DNA from: Natrialba aegyptia DSM 13077
Lineage (GTDB): Archaea; Halobacteriota; Halobacteria; Halobacteriales; Natrialbaceae
Assembly (NCBI RefSeq): GCF_000337535.1
Contig: NZ_AOIP01000003.1
Span: 3,914 to 67,913, forward strand
Reading direction: 5' to 3'
DNA length: 64,000 nt
The notes below the pieces were generated by a model, which saw only the letters and a list, made by a program, of their open reading frames with translations, ran no database searches and was not told the DNA's origin. How positions within the stretch are numbered: the first letter of the stretch is position 1; each line of letters starts with the position of its first letter. The position numbers were made by a program, and so were the translations under genes. This document shows, in pieces, positions 8,565-16,807 of the stretch.

Positions 8565-8881
8565 TGGCGCTCTCCGCAGAGGTTCTCGGCATGCTCGCGT
8601 TCACGCTACTCGCGTTCTGGGGCGTCTCCCTCTGGGCGCTTACCCGTACGCTCCGCCAAGAAAGCCGCAAAGTCGACATCCTCGAACAGCAGGATCGGAT
8701 GGACACCTACTCGCCGGAAGCGCTCGCCGAACTCCGCGAGTGGATCGAGGACCACCCCAACGACCCGCTCGCCGACCGGGCCCGCGCCCAGTATAACGAA
8801 TGCGTCGATGTCGTCACCCAAACCGATCGACACTTCTACGACTGGTCGGACGCTGACATCAACCGGCTCGAACGTCTCTGA
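8564..8881 (+). CDS. Small membrane partner of the NSS transporter (MetS-like)
   Basis: A 105-residue protein with one transmembrane helix (about 5-28: LGMLAFTLLAFWGVSLWALT) followed by a charged cytosolic region of about 75 residues. Its start overlaps the end of the symporter gene. Two-component NSS systems with a small one-helix subunit are known, for example MetP-MetS for methionine in Corynebacterium, and this gene has that position and topology. The C-terminal domain has no motif I recognise. A role as obligatory subunit is inferred from position and topology, not homology. Confidence 0.75.
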   Translation: MALSAEVLGMLAFTLLAFWGVSLWALTRTLRQESRKVDILEQQDRMDTYSPEALAELREWIEDHPNDPLADRARAQYNECVDVVTQTDRHFYDWSDADINRLERL

Positions 8882-8931
8882 ACGCTCGATCGAACCATCC
8901 GTTTTTACCACCTGGCATCGTACGTTGCCCC

Positions 8932-9438
8932 GTGACAGTACGGGCCCCAGAGGGTGACGATCATGGCCACGGCCACGGCGACCGAAACGACGGTGAACTC
9001 GCGATCCGTCCCGCCGAACGGGCGGACCTCCTGGCCGTCGTCCGCATCGAAAACGAGTCGTTCCCCCAACCCTGGCCGTACGAGGCCTTCGACCGCTTTC
9101 TCGGCGACCCCGGTTTTCTCGTCGCCGTCACGAACGGCGATATCGCGGGCTACGTCGTCGCCGACGTGTCACCCTCGTTCGGTCGCCAGCTCGGCCACGT
9201 CAAGGATATCGCCGTCCATCCGGACCGCCGCGAAATGGGCGTCGGTTCCGCACTTCTCTCGCGATCTGTTGCCGTCCTCACAGCTCACGGTGCAGACTCG
9301 ATCAAACTCGAAGTACGACGCTCGAACGACCGCGCGAAACGACTCTACCGCCAGTTCGGGTTCGAACCGATCCGGCGGATTCCCGGCTACTACGGCAACG
9401 ACGAGGACGCGATCGTGATGGTCCGACAGCTCGAGTGA
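8932..9438 (+). CDS. rimI: Ribosomal-protein alanine N-acetyltransferase (GNAT), RimI-type
   Basis: A 168-residue GNAT enzyme. The domain begins near residue 24 (LAIRPAERADL), includes IENESFPQPWP (the RimI-family E-x-x-x-F-x-x-P-W region), the acetyl-CoA loop VHPDRREMGVGSALL (pattern R/Q-x-x-G-x-G/A) and the C-terminal RRSNDRAKRLYRQFGFEPI. The family acetylates protein N-termini; in archaea it acts as a broad N-alpha-acetyltransferase. A His/Gly/Asp-rich segment of about 22 residues precedes the domain. The GTG start at 8932 lies about 30 bp after a TTTTTA TATA-like box. Confidence 0.88.
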   Translation: MTVRAPEGDDHGHGHGDRNDGELAIRPAERADLLAVVRIENESFPQPWPYEAFDRFLGDPGFLVAVTNGDIAGYVVADVSPSFGRQLGHVKDIAVHPDRREMGVGSALLSRSVAVLTAHGADSIKLEVRRSNDRAKRLYRQFGFEPIRRIPGYYGNDEDAIVMVRQLE

Positions 9439-9535
9439 TAAGCGACTCTCACGGACCACCGTCTTATCCCGACGGCACCGATGCCAGCGAGGGAAAGGAC
9501 GAGGACGTTTTACCGCCCGCGTGCGTACGACGCCT

Positions 9536-9997
9536 ATGGGATACGCCTGCCCGGTCTGTGACGCCGAACAGGCCGACGCGGAGCACCTCGCGAACCACCT
9601 CGCGATCACCGCATCGCTCGACCGTCCGGATCACAAGGAATGGCTCGAGGAACACGCCCCGGACTGGGCCGATCACTCCCCGCCGGAGTTAGGGGAAATC
9701 GTCCGCGAGCACGCATCCGAGATCGACACCCCCGAGTTCGAGAGCGCAGGAACGGGTGGTCACGACAACCCCGACCCCGACCACGATCACGGCCACGTCC
9801 ACGACCATACACCCGGCCGTCCGACCGGAATCGAATCCGACCTCGCCGGACAGCGCCGTCAGCCAACCCGTGGCTCGATGTCGGCCGAGGCCGAACGTGC
9901 ACTGCAGGAAGCACAGGAGATGACCCAGCAAATGCTCGCAGATGCGACCGACGACGCGGACGCAGCGGACCCGGACGACGAAGCGACCGACGGCTAA
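9536..9997 (+). CDS. DUF5810 domain protein with N-terminal Cys/His motif
   Basis: A 153-residue protein starting MGYACPVCDAEQADAEHLANH, a C2H2-like metal-binding element (C5, C8, then paired His). WLEEHAPDW follows, then a long acidic, His-rich linker (DHDHGHVHDH near residues 82-92) and a C-terminal helix. The family is haloarchaeal and uncharacterised; the short zinc-finger-like N-terminus suggests nucleic-acid or protein binding. The gene is followed after 49 bp by its usual partner DUF5809. The start at 9536 is chosen because the family begins MGYACPVC. Confidence 0.85.
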   Translation: MGYACPVCDAEQADAEHLANHLAITASLDRPDHKEWLEEHAPDWADHSPPELGEIVREHASEIDTPEFESAGTGGHDNPDPDHDHGHVHDHTPGRPTGIESDLAGQRRQPTRGSMSAEAERALQEAQEMTQQMLADATDDADAADPDDEATDG

Positions 9998-10046
9998 CGG
10001 CCCCGAACACGCAATTGGTAACTGGCCGCCCCGCGCATACCGAGAC

Positions 10047-10481
10047 ATGCACACTGTTGGGACGGTTACGCCGGCGTCGATCGAGGAGGCACGCGAACGC
10101 TACGACGAACTCGGCCCAGCGGCGCAGACGGTCGTCCGCGAGGTCGCAAAGGCCATGTCGTTCGATCGCGAGGAGTACGACGAGCGCGTCACCAGCGCCG
10201 TCGTCGAAACCGCCCGCGACGCCCTGTTTGCAAGTCTACTCGAAATCTCGGTCGGCACCAGCGACGAGTTCAGCGAGTGGCGCGACGGCTACGACGGCGA
10301 GGTGACGGTGGTCGGGAACGAGAACGTCGAGAACGTCGTCTGGCACGCCGGGCCGGCCGACGAGGCGGTCGCCGCGACCTTCCAGAACGAGGAGGAGGCG
10401 GCCGTCGGAACGGTGCGCCGACAGGCGTTCGGGCGGTTGTATCGAGACTACTTCGAGGCCGCCGACTATAGTAACAACTAA
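10047..10481 (+). CDS. DUF5809 family protein, 3' end formed by an inserted element
   Basis: A 144-residue acidic helical protein (MHTVGTVTPASIEEARERYD, LGPAAQTVVREVAKAMSFDR, then DALFASLLEIS). It is the regular haloarchaeal companion of DUF5810 and both are uncharacterised. The start at 10047 is chosen because the open frame upstream overlaps the DUF5810 gene and is Thr/Arg rich. The last codons and the TAA stop (TATAGTAACAACTAA, 10467-10481) lie inside the left arm of an 86-bp repeated element that recurs near 27.4 kb, so the natural C-terminus has been replaced or extended by the insertion. Confidence 0.8.
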   Translation: MHTVGTVTPASIEEARERYDELGPAAQTVVREVAKAMSFDREEYDERVTSAVVETARDALFASLLEISVGTSDEFSEWRDGYDGEVTVVGNENVENVVWHAGPADEAVAATFQNEEEAAVGTVRRQAFGRLYRDYFEAADYSNN

Positions 10482-10551
10482 AACGGTTTACACGCTGATC
10501 GCACGGCCATCAGGCGGTCAGGTGTGCACTGACTTTCAGTGGCTACTATAG
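10466..10551 (+). repeat. MITE-like inverted-repeat element, copy 1
   Basis: This 86-bp element starts CTATAGTAACAACT and ends AGTGGCTACTATAG, so its ends are inverted repeats of about 18 bp (consensus CTATAGTARCMACTGAAA). It is nearly identical to the reverse complement of 27398-27482 and related to 58225-58301. It has no coding capacity. It overlaps the 3' end of the DUF5809 gene. Confidence 0.85.
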
Positions 10552-10587
10552 CTGTGCGTCGGCGTTGCTGTCACGGTCGAGTCACAG

Positions 10588-11103
10588 TCACAGGTACGGC
10601 CGAAGCAACGCGCCGTCGTGGAGGTTGTCGGGGAGCGTGTCGAACCATCGTGCGGCCCTGATTTCGTCGGGAGAGACGCCGAGTGATTCCGCGTCTGCGA
10701 TCGGTCCGTTGGCGGTGGCCGCAAAGACGACGTATGCTGCTCGGAAGGAGTCGCCGGTGGCACTCGAACGGTACGTCTGCTCCAAGACGACCAGCGGATC
10801 GCGTATCGTCGCACGCAGTCCCGTTTCTTCGCGAATTTCGCGCCGAGCGGCGTCACGCAGTCGTTCGCCGGGTTCGACCGCGCCGCCAGGGAGTATCCAG
10901 CCATCGGCCCAGCGATTTTTGACGAGCGCGATCCGGCCGTCGCTATCACGAACGCGTGCGGCGGCAGTGAGCGCCGTTCCGCCGACGCCCCACTCGCGGA
11001 ACGATTCGAACGACGGTTCGGAGAGGGAGAGCGTTTGCTCCTCGCGGGCCACATCGCTGAACTCGTCGTCGAGCACGTCCGACCAAGCGCGCGCTTTCGA
11101 CAA
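10588..11103 (-). CDS. Nudix hydrolase
   Basis: A 171-residue protein with a complete Nudix box at residues 74-96 (GAVEPGERLRDAARREI then REETGL), matching GX5EX7REUXEEXGU. The preceding KNRWADGWILPGG is the usual strand before the box. The enzyme hydrolyses a nucleoside diphosphate linked to another moiety, with Mg2+ bound by the box glutamates; the substrate is not readable. It is divergent from a second Nudix gene at 11169, with 65 bp between start codons. Confidence 0.88.
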   Translation of the reverse strand: MSKARAWSDVLDDEFSDVAREEQTLSLSEPSFESFREWGVGGTALTAAARVRDSDGRIALVKNRWADGWILPGGAVEPGERLRDAARREIREETGLRATIRDPLVVLEQTYRSSATGDSFRAAYVVFAATANGPIADAESLGVSPDEIRAARWFDTLPDNLHDGALLRPYL

Positions 11104-11168
11104 ATACGTTCGGTCGTTGTCTCGTTCGAACAGTACCTATTACGTCTTCGAACGCCCACACTCCGACG

Positions 11169-11816
11169 ATGACTGCCGACGAGTGGAGCGTTCTCGAGGA
11201 AGTGATCGAGTACGAGACGCCGTGGTACGACGGCGGCTACGACCTGCTCGAACAACCGGACGGCACGGAAAAACGCTACTACTGGGCCGACCTCCCGCCG
11301 TCGGTCGTCGTCGTCGCGTGCGTCGACGGCCGCGTGCTTCCGGACGGGTCGGACGCCGAACCCGCGGCCACGCGCGATGATGCCAGCGTCGACGGTACCG
11401 TCCACACCGATACTGACATCGACGCAACCGACAACCACCTGCTGTTCGTCGAACAGTATCGTCCACCCGTCCACGAGACCCACCTCGAACTCCCCGCCGG
11501 TATCGTCGAGGACGGCGAATCCTACACGGAAGCCGCGACGCGCGAACTCGAGGAGGAAACCGGATTTCGCCCGTCGAGTACGGTCCTCCTGCAGGAGTAT
11601 GCGGTCGCGACGGGCGTCCTCCGACACGACCGCGGCATCGTCTACGCCGACGGGCTGGTGCCCGGCGAGCGTGAACTCGATAGCAACGAGTTCCTCGACG
11701 TCACGGCGGTGCCCGTGACGGAGGCGCTCGACCGGGCGCGCGAACGGCCGGCGAACGATGCGACGCTGACGGCGCTGTTACTCGCGGCGGAAGACGGGAT
11801 GCTCGACCTGGGGTGA
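11169..11816 (+). CDS. Nudix hydrolase, ADP-ribose pyrophosphatase-like
   Basis: A 215-residue protein with a Nudix box at residues 111-133 (GIVEDGESYTEAATRELEEE then TGF). The segment LLFVEQYRPPVHETHLELPA before the box is typical of the ADP-ribose pyrophosphatase branch (EQxR and the E-L-P-A-G turn). A haloarchaeal acidic insertion of about 35 residues (56-90) interrupts the N-terminal sheet. Likely reaction: ADP-ribose to AMP and ribose 5-phosphate. The C-terminal helix contains the usual DATLTALLLA. Confidence 0.88.
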   Translation: MTADEWSVLEEVIEYETPWYDGGYDLLEQPDGTEKRYYWADLPPSVVVVACVDGRVLPDGSDAEPAATRDDASVDGTVHTDTDIDATDNHLLFVEQYRPPVHETHLELPAGIVEDGESYTEAATRELEEETGFRPSSTVLLQEYAVATGVLRHDRGIVYADGLVPGERELDSNEFLDVTAVPVTEALDRARERPANDATLTALLLAAEDGMLDLG

Positions 11817-11928
11817 GGTTGTGCGGGTTCCCGTCCTCTCCCTGCTTGCGTCCGCCGCACCTCCGCGATGTCGCAGGCGACGCACCCGACCCGTGGCCTT
11901 ATTCTTCCGGCGTTCCAACGCGGGAGTG

Positions 11929-12366
11929 ATGGATGGCGAAATCTCCCCGGACGAGGTCAAAGATCTCCTGAACACGGATACCGATGATACCGGTGCGAAC
12001 GGGACGAACGGAGCGAACGCGGATGCGGACTCCGATACCGTCGTTCGAGTCGTCGATATCCGCGACGAACGCAGTTTCGCCCACAGCCGTATCCCCGGCA
12101 GCGAAAACATCCCCTTTCAGGAACTGACCGGCCGCGTCGACGAACTCGAGGACGCGGATCGGATCGTCACCGTCTGTCCGCACGGCAAGGCGAGCGTGCA
12201 GGCGGCTCAACTCCTCGGATCGTACGAGGGAACGGCGGATGCACGAATCGAGAGTATGGCCGGCGGCCTCGAAAAATACGGGCTCAAGTACGGCCTCGCC
12301 GCCGGCGACCGAAGTTCCGATGGAGCCGACGAGTCGGCCAGTACGAACGCCGAATCTCCGTTCTAG
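11929..12366 (+). CDS. Rhodanese-like sulfurtransferase
   Basis: A 145-residue single-domain rhodanese. A short acidic, Asn/Gly/Asp-rich spacer (residues 18-38) is followed by VRVVDIRDERSFAHSRIPGS, the conserved CH2A element. The active-site loop is CPHGKAS with the catalytic Cys at residue 83. The final MAGGLEKYGL matches the family's GG-x-x-x-W/Y end. It transfers sulfane sulfur from an unknown donor to an unknown acceptor in the cytosol. The start at 11929 is used because upstream codons are Arg/Pro rich and unlike the protein. Confidence 0.88.
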   Translation: MDGEISPDEVKDLLNTDTDDTGANGTNGANADADSDTVVRVVDIRDERSFAHSRIPGSENIPFQELTGRVDELEDADRIVTVCPHGKASVQAAQLLGSYEGTADARIESMAGGLEKYGLKYGLAAGDRSSDGADESASTNAESPF

Positions 12367-12610
12367 CGGTGCTATCCTGTCCCCCGATCGACACTCTTCG
12401 AGGCGGACGCGTGTCACCATCCTTCTCGGCGATTCGCCCGTTCGGTACCGTCGATGGCGCGTTTTGATGGTGAGAGACGTTATAGTCGATGACAACGCTA
12501 TTCAGACCGTTGTCACTCCGGAGACGCGAAACAAAACCGACAGTGAAGTTGACGGCCCGATACAGCGGGTCGCGAGTTCGGAAGTCGTCTCAGAGCATCG
12601 CGGGCATCAG

Positions 12611-12904
12611 TTAGGCGACGTTGAAGCCGCGGTCCCGAAGGAACTCCTCGATGCGTCCGGTGTGGTTGCCCTGGAGTTCGATGTGACCGTCCTCGACGGT
12701 CCCTCCGCAGGCAAACTTGGACTTGAGATCCGACGAGAGACTGTCTAGGTCGACGTCCTTCGGATCGAATCCTTCGACGATCGTTACCTCCTTACCGTAT
12801 CTGCGCTCGTCAATGCGGATGGTGAGTTGCTGTTGTCCCTTGGCCACGTCCTCGCAGACGCAGAGTTCCTCGGGCAGCCCGCACGTCGAGCAGACTTCCG
12901 ACAT
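12611..12904 (-). CDS. Translation initiation factor aIF1 (SUI1)
   Basis: A 97-residue protein: an N-terminal zinc-binding-like stretch ([15 protein letters not shown]) then the SUI1 fold ([57 protein letters not shown]). SUI1/aIF1 binds the 30S subunit and promotes start-codon discrimination. Length and the KFACGGT motif are typical of archaeal members. A TATA-like TTTAATA lies about 30 bp upstream on the minus strand. Confidence 0.95.
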   Translation of the reverse strand: MSEVCSTCGLPEELCVCEDVAKGQQQLTIRIDERRYGKEVTIVEGFDPKDVDLDSLSSDLKSKFACGGTVEDGHIELQGNHTGRIEEFLRDRGFNVA

Positions 12905-13052
12905 TACGTTCCTTGCTACGAAATGGCCATATTAAACACTATCGGGACCTACATGCTGTCGCGTGGTTCTTTTTCAGTGATCCACCGATCGATGATCCGA
13001 TGGTCCGGTGAGCCGATGGGTCGGTTCGAACCGACTGTCGGCGCGATTCGGA

Positions 13053-15545
13053 CTACGGGCGGTCCGCGTCGGGGGCCGTGTCCGAACTCGGGCTCACGAA
13101 CGGTAACCGCTCGCGTGCGAGTTCATCGACGAACTCGATGGCGGTCGCGGCGTCGTCGGGAGTGACGCCGGTGCCGTAGACGGCCTGTTCGTAGCACGCG
13201 AGGACGTGTTCGACCCGTGGATCGGTCGGGGCGGGTGTGTGTGGTGACTGTGAGTAGGTGTGCGAGTGTGTCTGTGAATCCGAATGGACATCTGAACGTG
13301 ACTGTGGATCTCCCTGCGATCGGGGCTGTGACTGTGACCCTGACTCCGCTGAACGGTCCGACGGTAACGTAGTCGCTGCCTGCGCTTCCAGGGCACTCAC
13401 ATACGCCCGCGGTGATTCGCCGGGACGGCGCGGCCTGAACTCGCGTTCGAACAGGCGTTCGAGGCGGCGGTAGGCGCGTTCGGTGTCCCGGGCGGGGTCG
13501 TCGTGGCGGCGCTGCCAGTACAGTCCGATCGTGCGGAAGTAGAGTTCGCGGCCGCCGGTGCGGTGGATGGCAGCGGCCAGCCCGACGATAGCGACGGCGG
13601 TGAACGCGAGGAACTCGCGCGGGATCGTGATCGCGAGCGGGTTGGTATCGTCGTCCTCGCCGTCGCCGTCCTGTGCGGCCGGTGTGCCGGGGTCGGGACG
13701 GGTGGGATCGGTGGAATTCGTTCCGTTGGGGTCGCTGGAGTTGTTCGGGTCGGTCGGATCGGTTGGATCGGTTCCGTTGTCGGGCGGACTGGGTTCATTC
13801 GGGTCGGGCGATGGCTCGTTACCGGGGTCATCCTCGCTGTCGTTGCGAATCGGAACGTCCTCGCTTTCGTCGGTGTCGACGTTCTCGTGACCGTTCTCGC
13901 GGGCCTCCTGTAGGCGATCCATGTGTACGTCGTCGCGCTCGCCGCCTGGGGTGGGATCGAACGAGACCCAGCCGTGGTCGGGGAAGTAGACTTCGACCCA
14001 GGCGTGGGCGTCGAGACCGCGGACGACGTGGGTATTGTCGTCGACTTGCTGGCCGCTCGTGTAGCCCGTGACGTATCGAGCGGGGATGTCCTCCGCGCGA
14101 AGCATTTGCGTCATCGTGGTCGCGAAGTAGATGCAGTAGCCCTCGTCCATCTCCAGGAGGAACTCCTCGGCGACGTTCCCGTTCGGCTGCTCGATGTCGA
14201 GTGAGTAACCCTTCGACGAGCGGAGATACGATTCGATCGTCGCTGCCGTTTCGTACGGGGTGTCAGCGTCTTCGGTCACCGTGGCGGTCCGGTCGTCGAA
14301 TTCCGACGAGGTGCCTTCCGGCAGTTGCAGGTAGTACTCTTCGATCTCGTCGGGGTAGTCCGTCCCCGCTTGCTTGAGTGAAGCGGGATCGCTGTCGATG
14401 ATCGCGCTCTCGACGACGTAGCTGTCGTCCTCGATCAGCGTCGTCGAGGGGTGAACCTGGCCGTGTCGCGTCACTTCGGCGTACTGTGCGGCTCCCTCGC
14501 TGACGGACAACGGCTGGGGGGCGACCGGCATGACGCCGAGTTCAGTTTCGGCGGTGACGACCTGCCTGGCCACGTCGTACTCGCCGGGCGGGGAGGTTAT
14601 CGGTCCGTTGAGCGACTGCAACTGTCCGCTTCGGACCCACTCGTCGCCGGTAAAACGATCGTAGACGCCGGTACGCCAGTAGGAGGCCTGCTCGGACTCG
14701 ACGGTGAACCGGACCTCGGGTGAGAGGTCGACCTGGCCGGTAAAGCCGGAGCGCTGGCCGGCGGAATCGATAGCGCCCTCGAGTGAACTCGGGCCGCCGC
14801 GATCGAGCGTGACCGGGCCGGTTGCGTTTCCGGGGACGAACGTGACGGACAGCGAGAGGACGATGATCAGTGCGAAGAGGACGGCAAGCAGGTCCGCCTG
14901 GGCGATCGAGCCGCCGCGGCGCTCGAGTTCGCCGAAGCCGACGGTACCCAGTGCGGCGAGGGTGCCGACCAGGGTGATCGTGAGGTCGGCGTCGCCGGTC
15001 AGGACGAGAAAGCAAAGCGTGAAGCCGCCGGGGAGCACGCTCAGGGCGTATCGACCCCGGAGCGCGAGGTACCACGAGAGGAAGACGGGTGCGGGAACGA
15101 GGCCGAGCGTCAGCGCGCTGGCTTCGACCGTTCGAAGCAGCGAGAGGCCGGTAACGAGCGTGACAACGTCGGCGAGCAGCGACTCGGTTGCCGAGAGGAC
15201 GACGCCGACGCCGACGCCGCTGGCCTCGAGGTAGTACGCAAACCCGAGGCTGGCTGCCGTCACCGCGGCGATCGTGGCGGTCCGCGGACGGATCAGGCGG
15301 GCGAGCAGCGTCGCGGCGAGCAACATCGTGCCGGCGAGGACGAACAGCGAGTCCGTTCCGCCGACGACCCGCGTCACGTCCTGTAGAACGGAGACGATCG
15401 ACGCGAGCAACACCAGGACGCAGCCGAGTGCGAGCGTGCGGAACGCACCGGGGCCGACCGTTCGTCCGGTTTCGTTTCGACCCCTCCCCGTTCCGCCGAG
15501 GGAAATCGTCCGCTCCGTGCGACGAGACTCGGCGTCCGTGCTCAT
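13053..15545 (-). CDS. Membrane-anchored transglutaminase-like protein (TgpA/DUF3488 type)
   Basis: An 830-residue protein. Residues 30-245 form a block of about 8-9 hydrophobic helices (DUF3488). An extracytoplasmic region follows with a transglutaminase core whose Cys-His-Asp triad is visible at C471 (GYCIYFATT), H514 (DAHAWVEVYF) and D530 (VSFDPTP). A long Pro/Asp/Asn/Ser-rich linker (about 575-645), one more helix (about 650-668) and a cytosolic DUF4129-like tail (AYRRLERLFEREF) complete it. It is the third gene of the moxR-DUF58-transglutaminase operon, and its start overlaps the DUF58 stop (ATGA, 15542-15545). The substrate is unknown; a role in processing or crosslinking surface proteins is inferred. 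Confidence 0.88.
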   Translation of the reverse strand: MSTDAESRRTERTISLGGTGRGRNETGRTVGPGAFRTLALGCVLVLLASIVSVLQDVTRVVGGTDSLFVLAGTMLLAATLLARLIRPRTATIAAVTAASLGFAYYLEASGVGVGVVLSATESLLADVVTLVTGLSLLRTVEASALTLGLVPAPVFLSWYLALRGRYALSVLPGGFTLCFLVLTGDADLTITLVGTLAALGTVGFGELERRGGSIAQADLLAVLFALIIVLSLSVTFVPGNATGPVTLDRGGPSSLEGAIDSAGQRSGFTGQVDLSPEVRFTVESEQASYWRTGVYDRFTGDEWVRSGQLQSLNGPITSPPGEYDVARQVVTAETELGVMPVAPQPLSVSEGAAQYAEVTRHGQVHPSTTLIEDDSYVVESAIIDSDPASLKQAGTDYPDEIEEYYLQLPEGTSSEFDDRTATVTEDADTPYETAATIESYLRSSKGYSLDIEQPNGNVAEEFLLEMDEGYCIYFATTMTQMLRAEDIPARYVTGYTSGQQVDDNTHVVRGLDAHAWVEVYFPDHGWVSFDPTPGGERDDVHMDRLQEARENGHENVDTDESEDVPIRNDSEDDPGNEPSPDPNEPSPPDNGTDPTDPTDPNNSSDPNGTNSTDPTRPDPGTPAAQDGDGEDDDTNPLAITIPREFLAFTAVAIVGLAAAIHRTGGRELYFRTIGLYWQRRHDDPARDTERAYRRLERLFEREFRPRRPGESPRAYVSALEAQAATTLPSDRSAESGSQSQPRSQGDPQSRSDVHSDSQTHSHTYSQSPHTPAPTDPRVEHVLACYEQAVYGTGVTPDDAATAIEFVDELARERLPFVSPSSDTAPDADRP

Positions 15546-16729
15546 GTGAGCACCCCCGATCGCTGCGTCCCCGTCCTCCCCGCGCCGTCATCGTTTCCTG
15601 TCCCCGTAGCCCGCTGTCCGGCGTTCCTGCGGTCGCCGCCGTCAGCGGCCGGTCCCGGCCGCGCGCGCTCGCTAGCGCCTCGCAGCCGCTCGAAGGGGAT
15701 TTCGTGTTCGGCCTCTCCCTCGCCGATGGCGACCGAAACCGTCCCCGTTCGCGCTGTAACGCGAATCTCCGCATCGGTCCGGTCGCGATCCGTGAGCGCC
15801 GCCGTCCCTGCACCCGTCTCGAGGGCGGCGAGGACGGCGAGCAGTTCGTAGTAGTGTCCGGCGTCGGAACTCGGCTGAACGACCGTTCCGTCCACGACGA
15901 GGCCGACCCGAATACTCGTCTCGCGAAGCGCCGTCACGATGCTCGCAACCGCCGTCGCGAGTTCGTCTTCCAATCCCGTCGCACATTCGGCGGCGATAGT
16001 AACCGTTTCGAGACCCGCATCGGCGGCGTACTCCGTGACGACGAGGTCGTCTTCGGGCTGTTTGGCCGCGGCCTTCCAGTGGACGTCGCGCAACGAATCA
16101 CCGCGGCGATACTCCCGGAGGTGATCGAACTCCTCGCGGTTGCGTCGGGCCGTCGCGTCGGCGAACTCGTGCAATCGCTTGTCCAACGCGCCCTGTAATT
16201 CGTACACCCGCGGGTAGACCGTTACCGAACTCGTCTCGCTGAACTCGAACCGACGCGTGACGAGCCCGAAGACATCGCGTATCGTGATCGTCGCTGGTCC
16301 GACCGTTCGATCGCCACGGGACGCAAGCGCTACGTCGTAGGTCACTCGCGTCTCGCCGTCGAGGATCGTTTCCGTCGCCGGGGTGTGCGTGGGCATCGAT
16401 TCCGATTCGGGTGCATGCGTTCTCGCCTCATCCGTTTCGAGAGCGAGTCCCGTTCCGATTTCGTCACGGACGGTCGCCGCTACGTCGCCGGTCGTCTCGA
16501 CGGCGAACGCGGCTTCGCGGGTCTCGCCGACGAACCCGTCGTCCATCGGTAGCCGTCTGACCGCGGGACGGTCGAGGCGGAGCGTCACGACGAAACCGGC
16601 CAGCAGGATAACGAGCAGCGGCGCGACGACGGCGTTTAGCGACCGCGGGCCGTACTGCCACCCCATCGCGACCGAGAGACAGATGATGGCGAGGACGGCC
16701 CAGCCGCGGCGTGTGAGTGTTACGTGCAT
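15542..16729 (-). CDS. DUF58 domain protein
   Basis: A 395-residue protein: two N-terminal helices (about 8-45: AVLAIICLSVAMGW, then NAVVAPLLVILLAGFVVTL), a beta-rich region (50-185) and the DUF58 core with REFDHLREYRRGDSLRDVHW, then AAAKQPEDDLVVTEY, a signature close to a degenerate vWA fold. The C-terminal about 50 residues are Gly/Arg/Thr rich. DUF58 proteins regularly accompany MoxR ATPases and transglutaminase-like proteins. It overlaps the downstream transglutaminase gene by 4 bp and follows moxR after 78 bp. Confidence 0.88.
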   Translation of the reverse strand: MHVTLTRRGWAVLAIICLSVAMGWQYGPRSLNAVVAPLLVILLAGFVVTLRLDRPAVRRLPMDDGFVGETREAAFAVETTGDVAATVRDEIGTGLALETDEARTHAPESESMPTHTPATETILDGETRVTYDVALASRGDRTVGPATITIRDVFGLVTRRFEFSETSSVTVYPRVYELQGALDKRLHEFADATARRNREEFDHLREYRRGDSLRDVHWKAAAKQPEDDLVVTEYAADAGLETVTIAAECATGLEDELATAVASIVTALRETSIRVGLVVDGTVVQPSSDAGHYYELLAVLAALETGAGTAALTDRDRTDAEIRVTARTGTVSVAIGEGEAEHEIPFERLRGASERARPGPAADGGDRRNAGQRATGTGNDDGAGRTGTQRSGVLT

Positions 16730-16807
16730 ACGTCCGTTTCGGTTACCGCCGGTTCGATCGCGCTCGCGCTCGCTTCGCTCGCGGCCGTGTCACCCGTCTC
16801 TCCCGCG

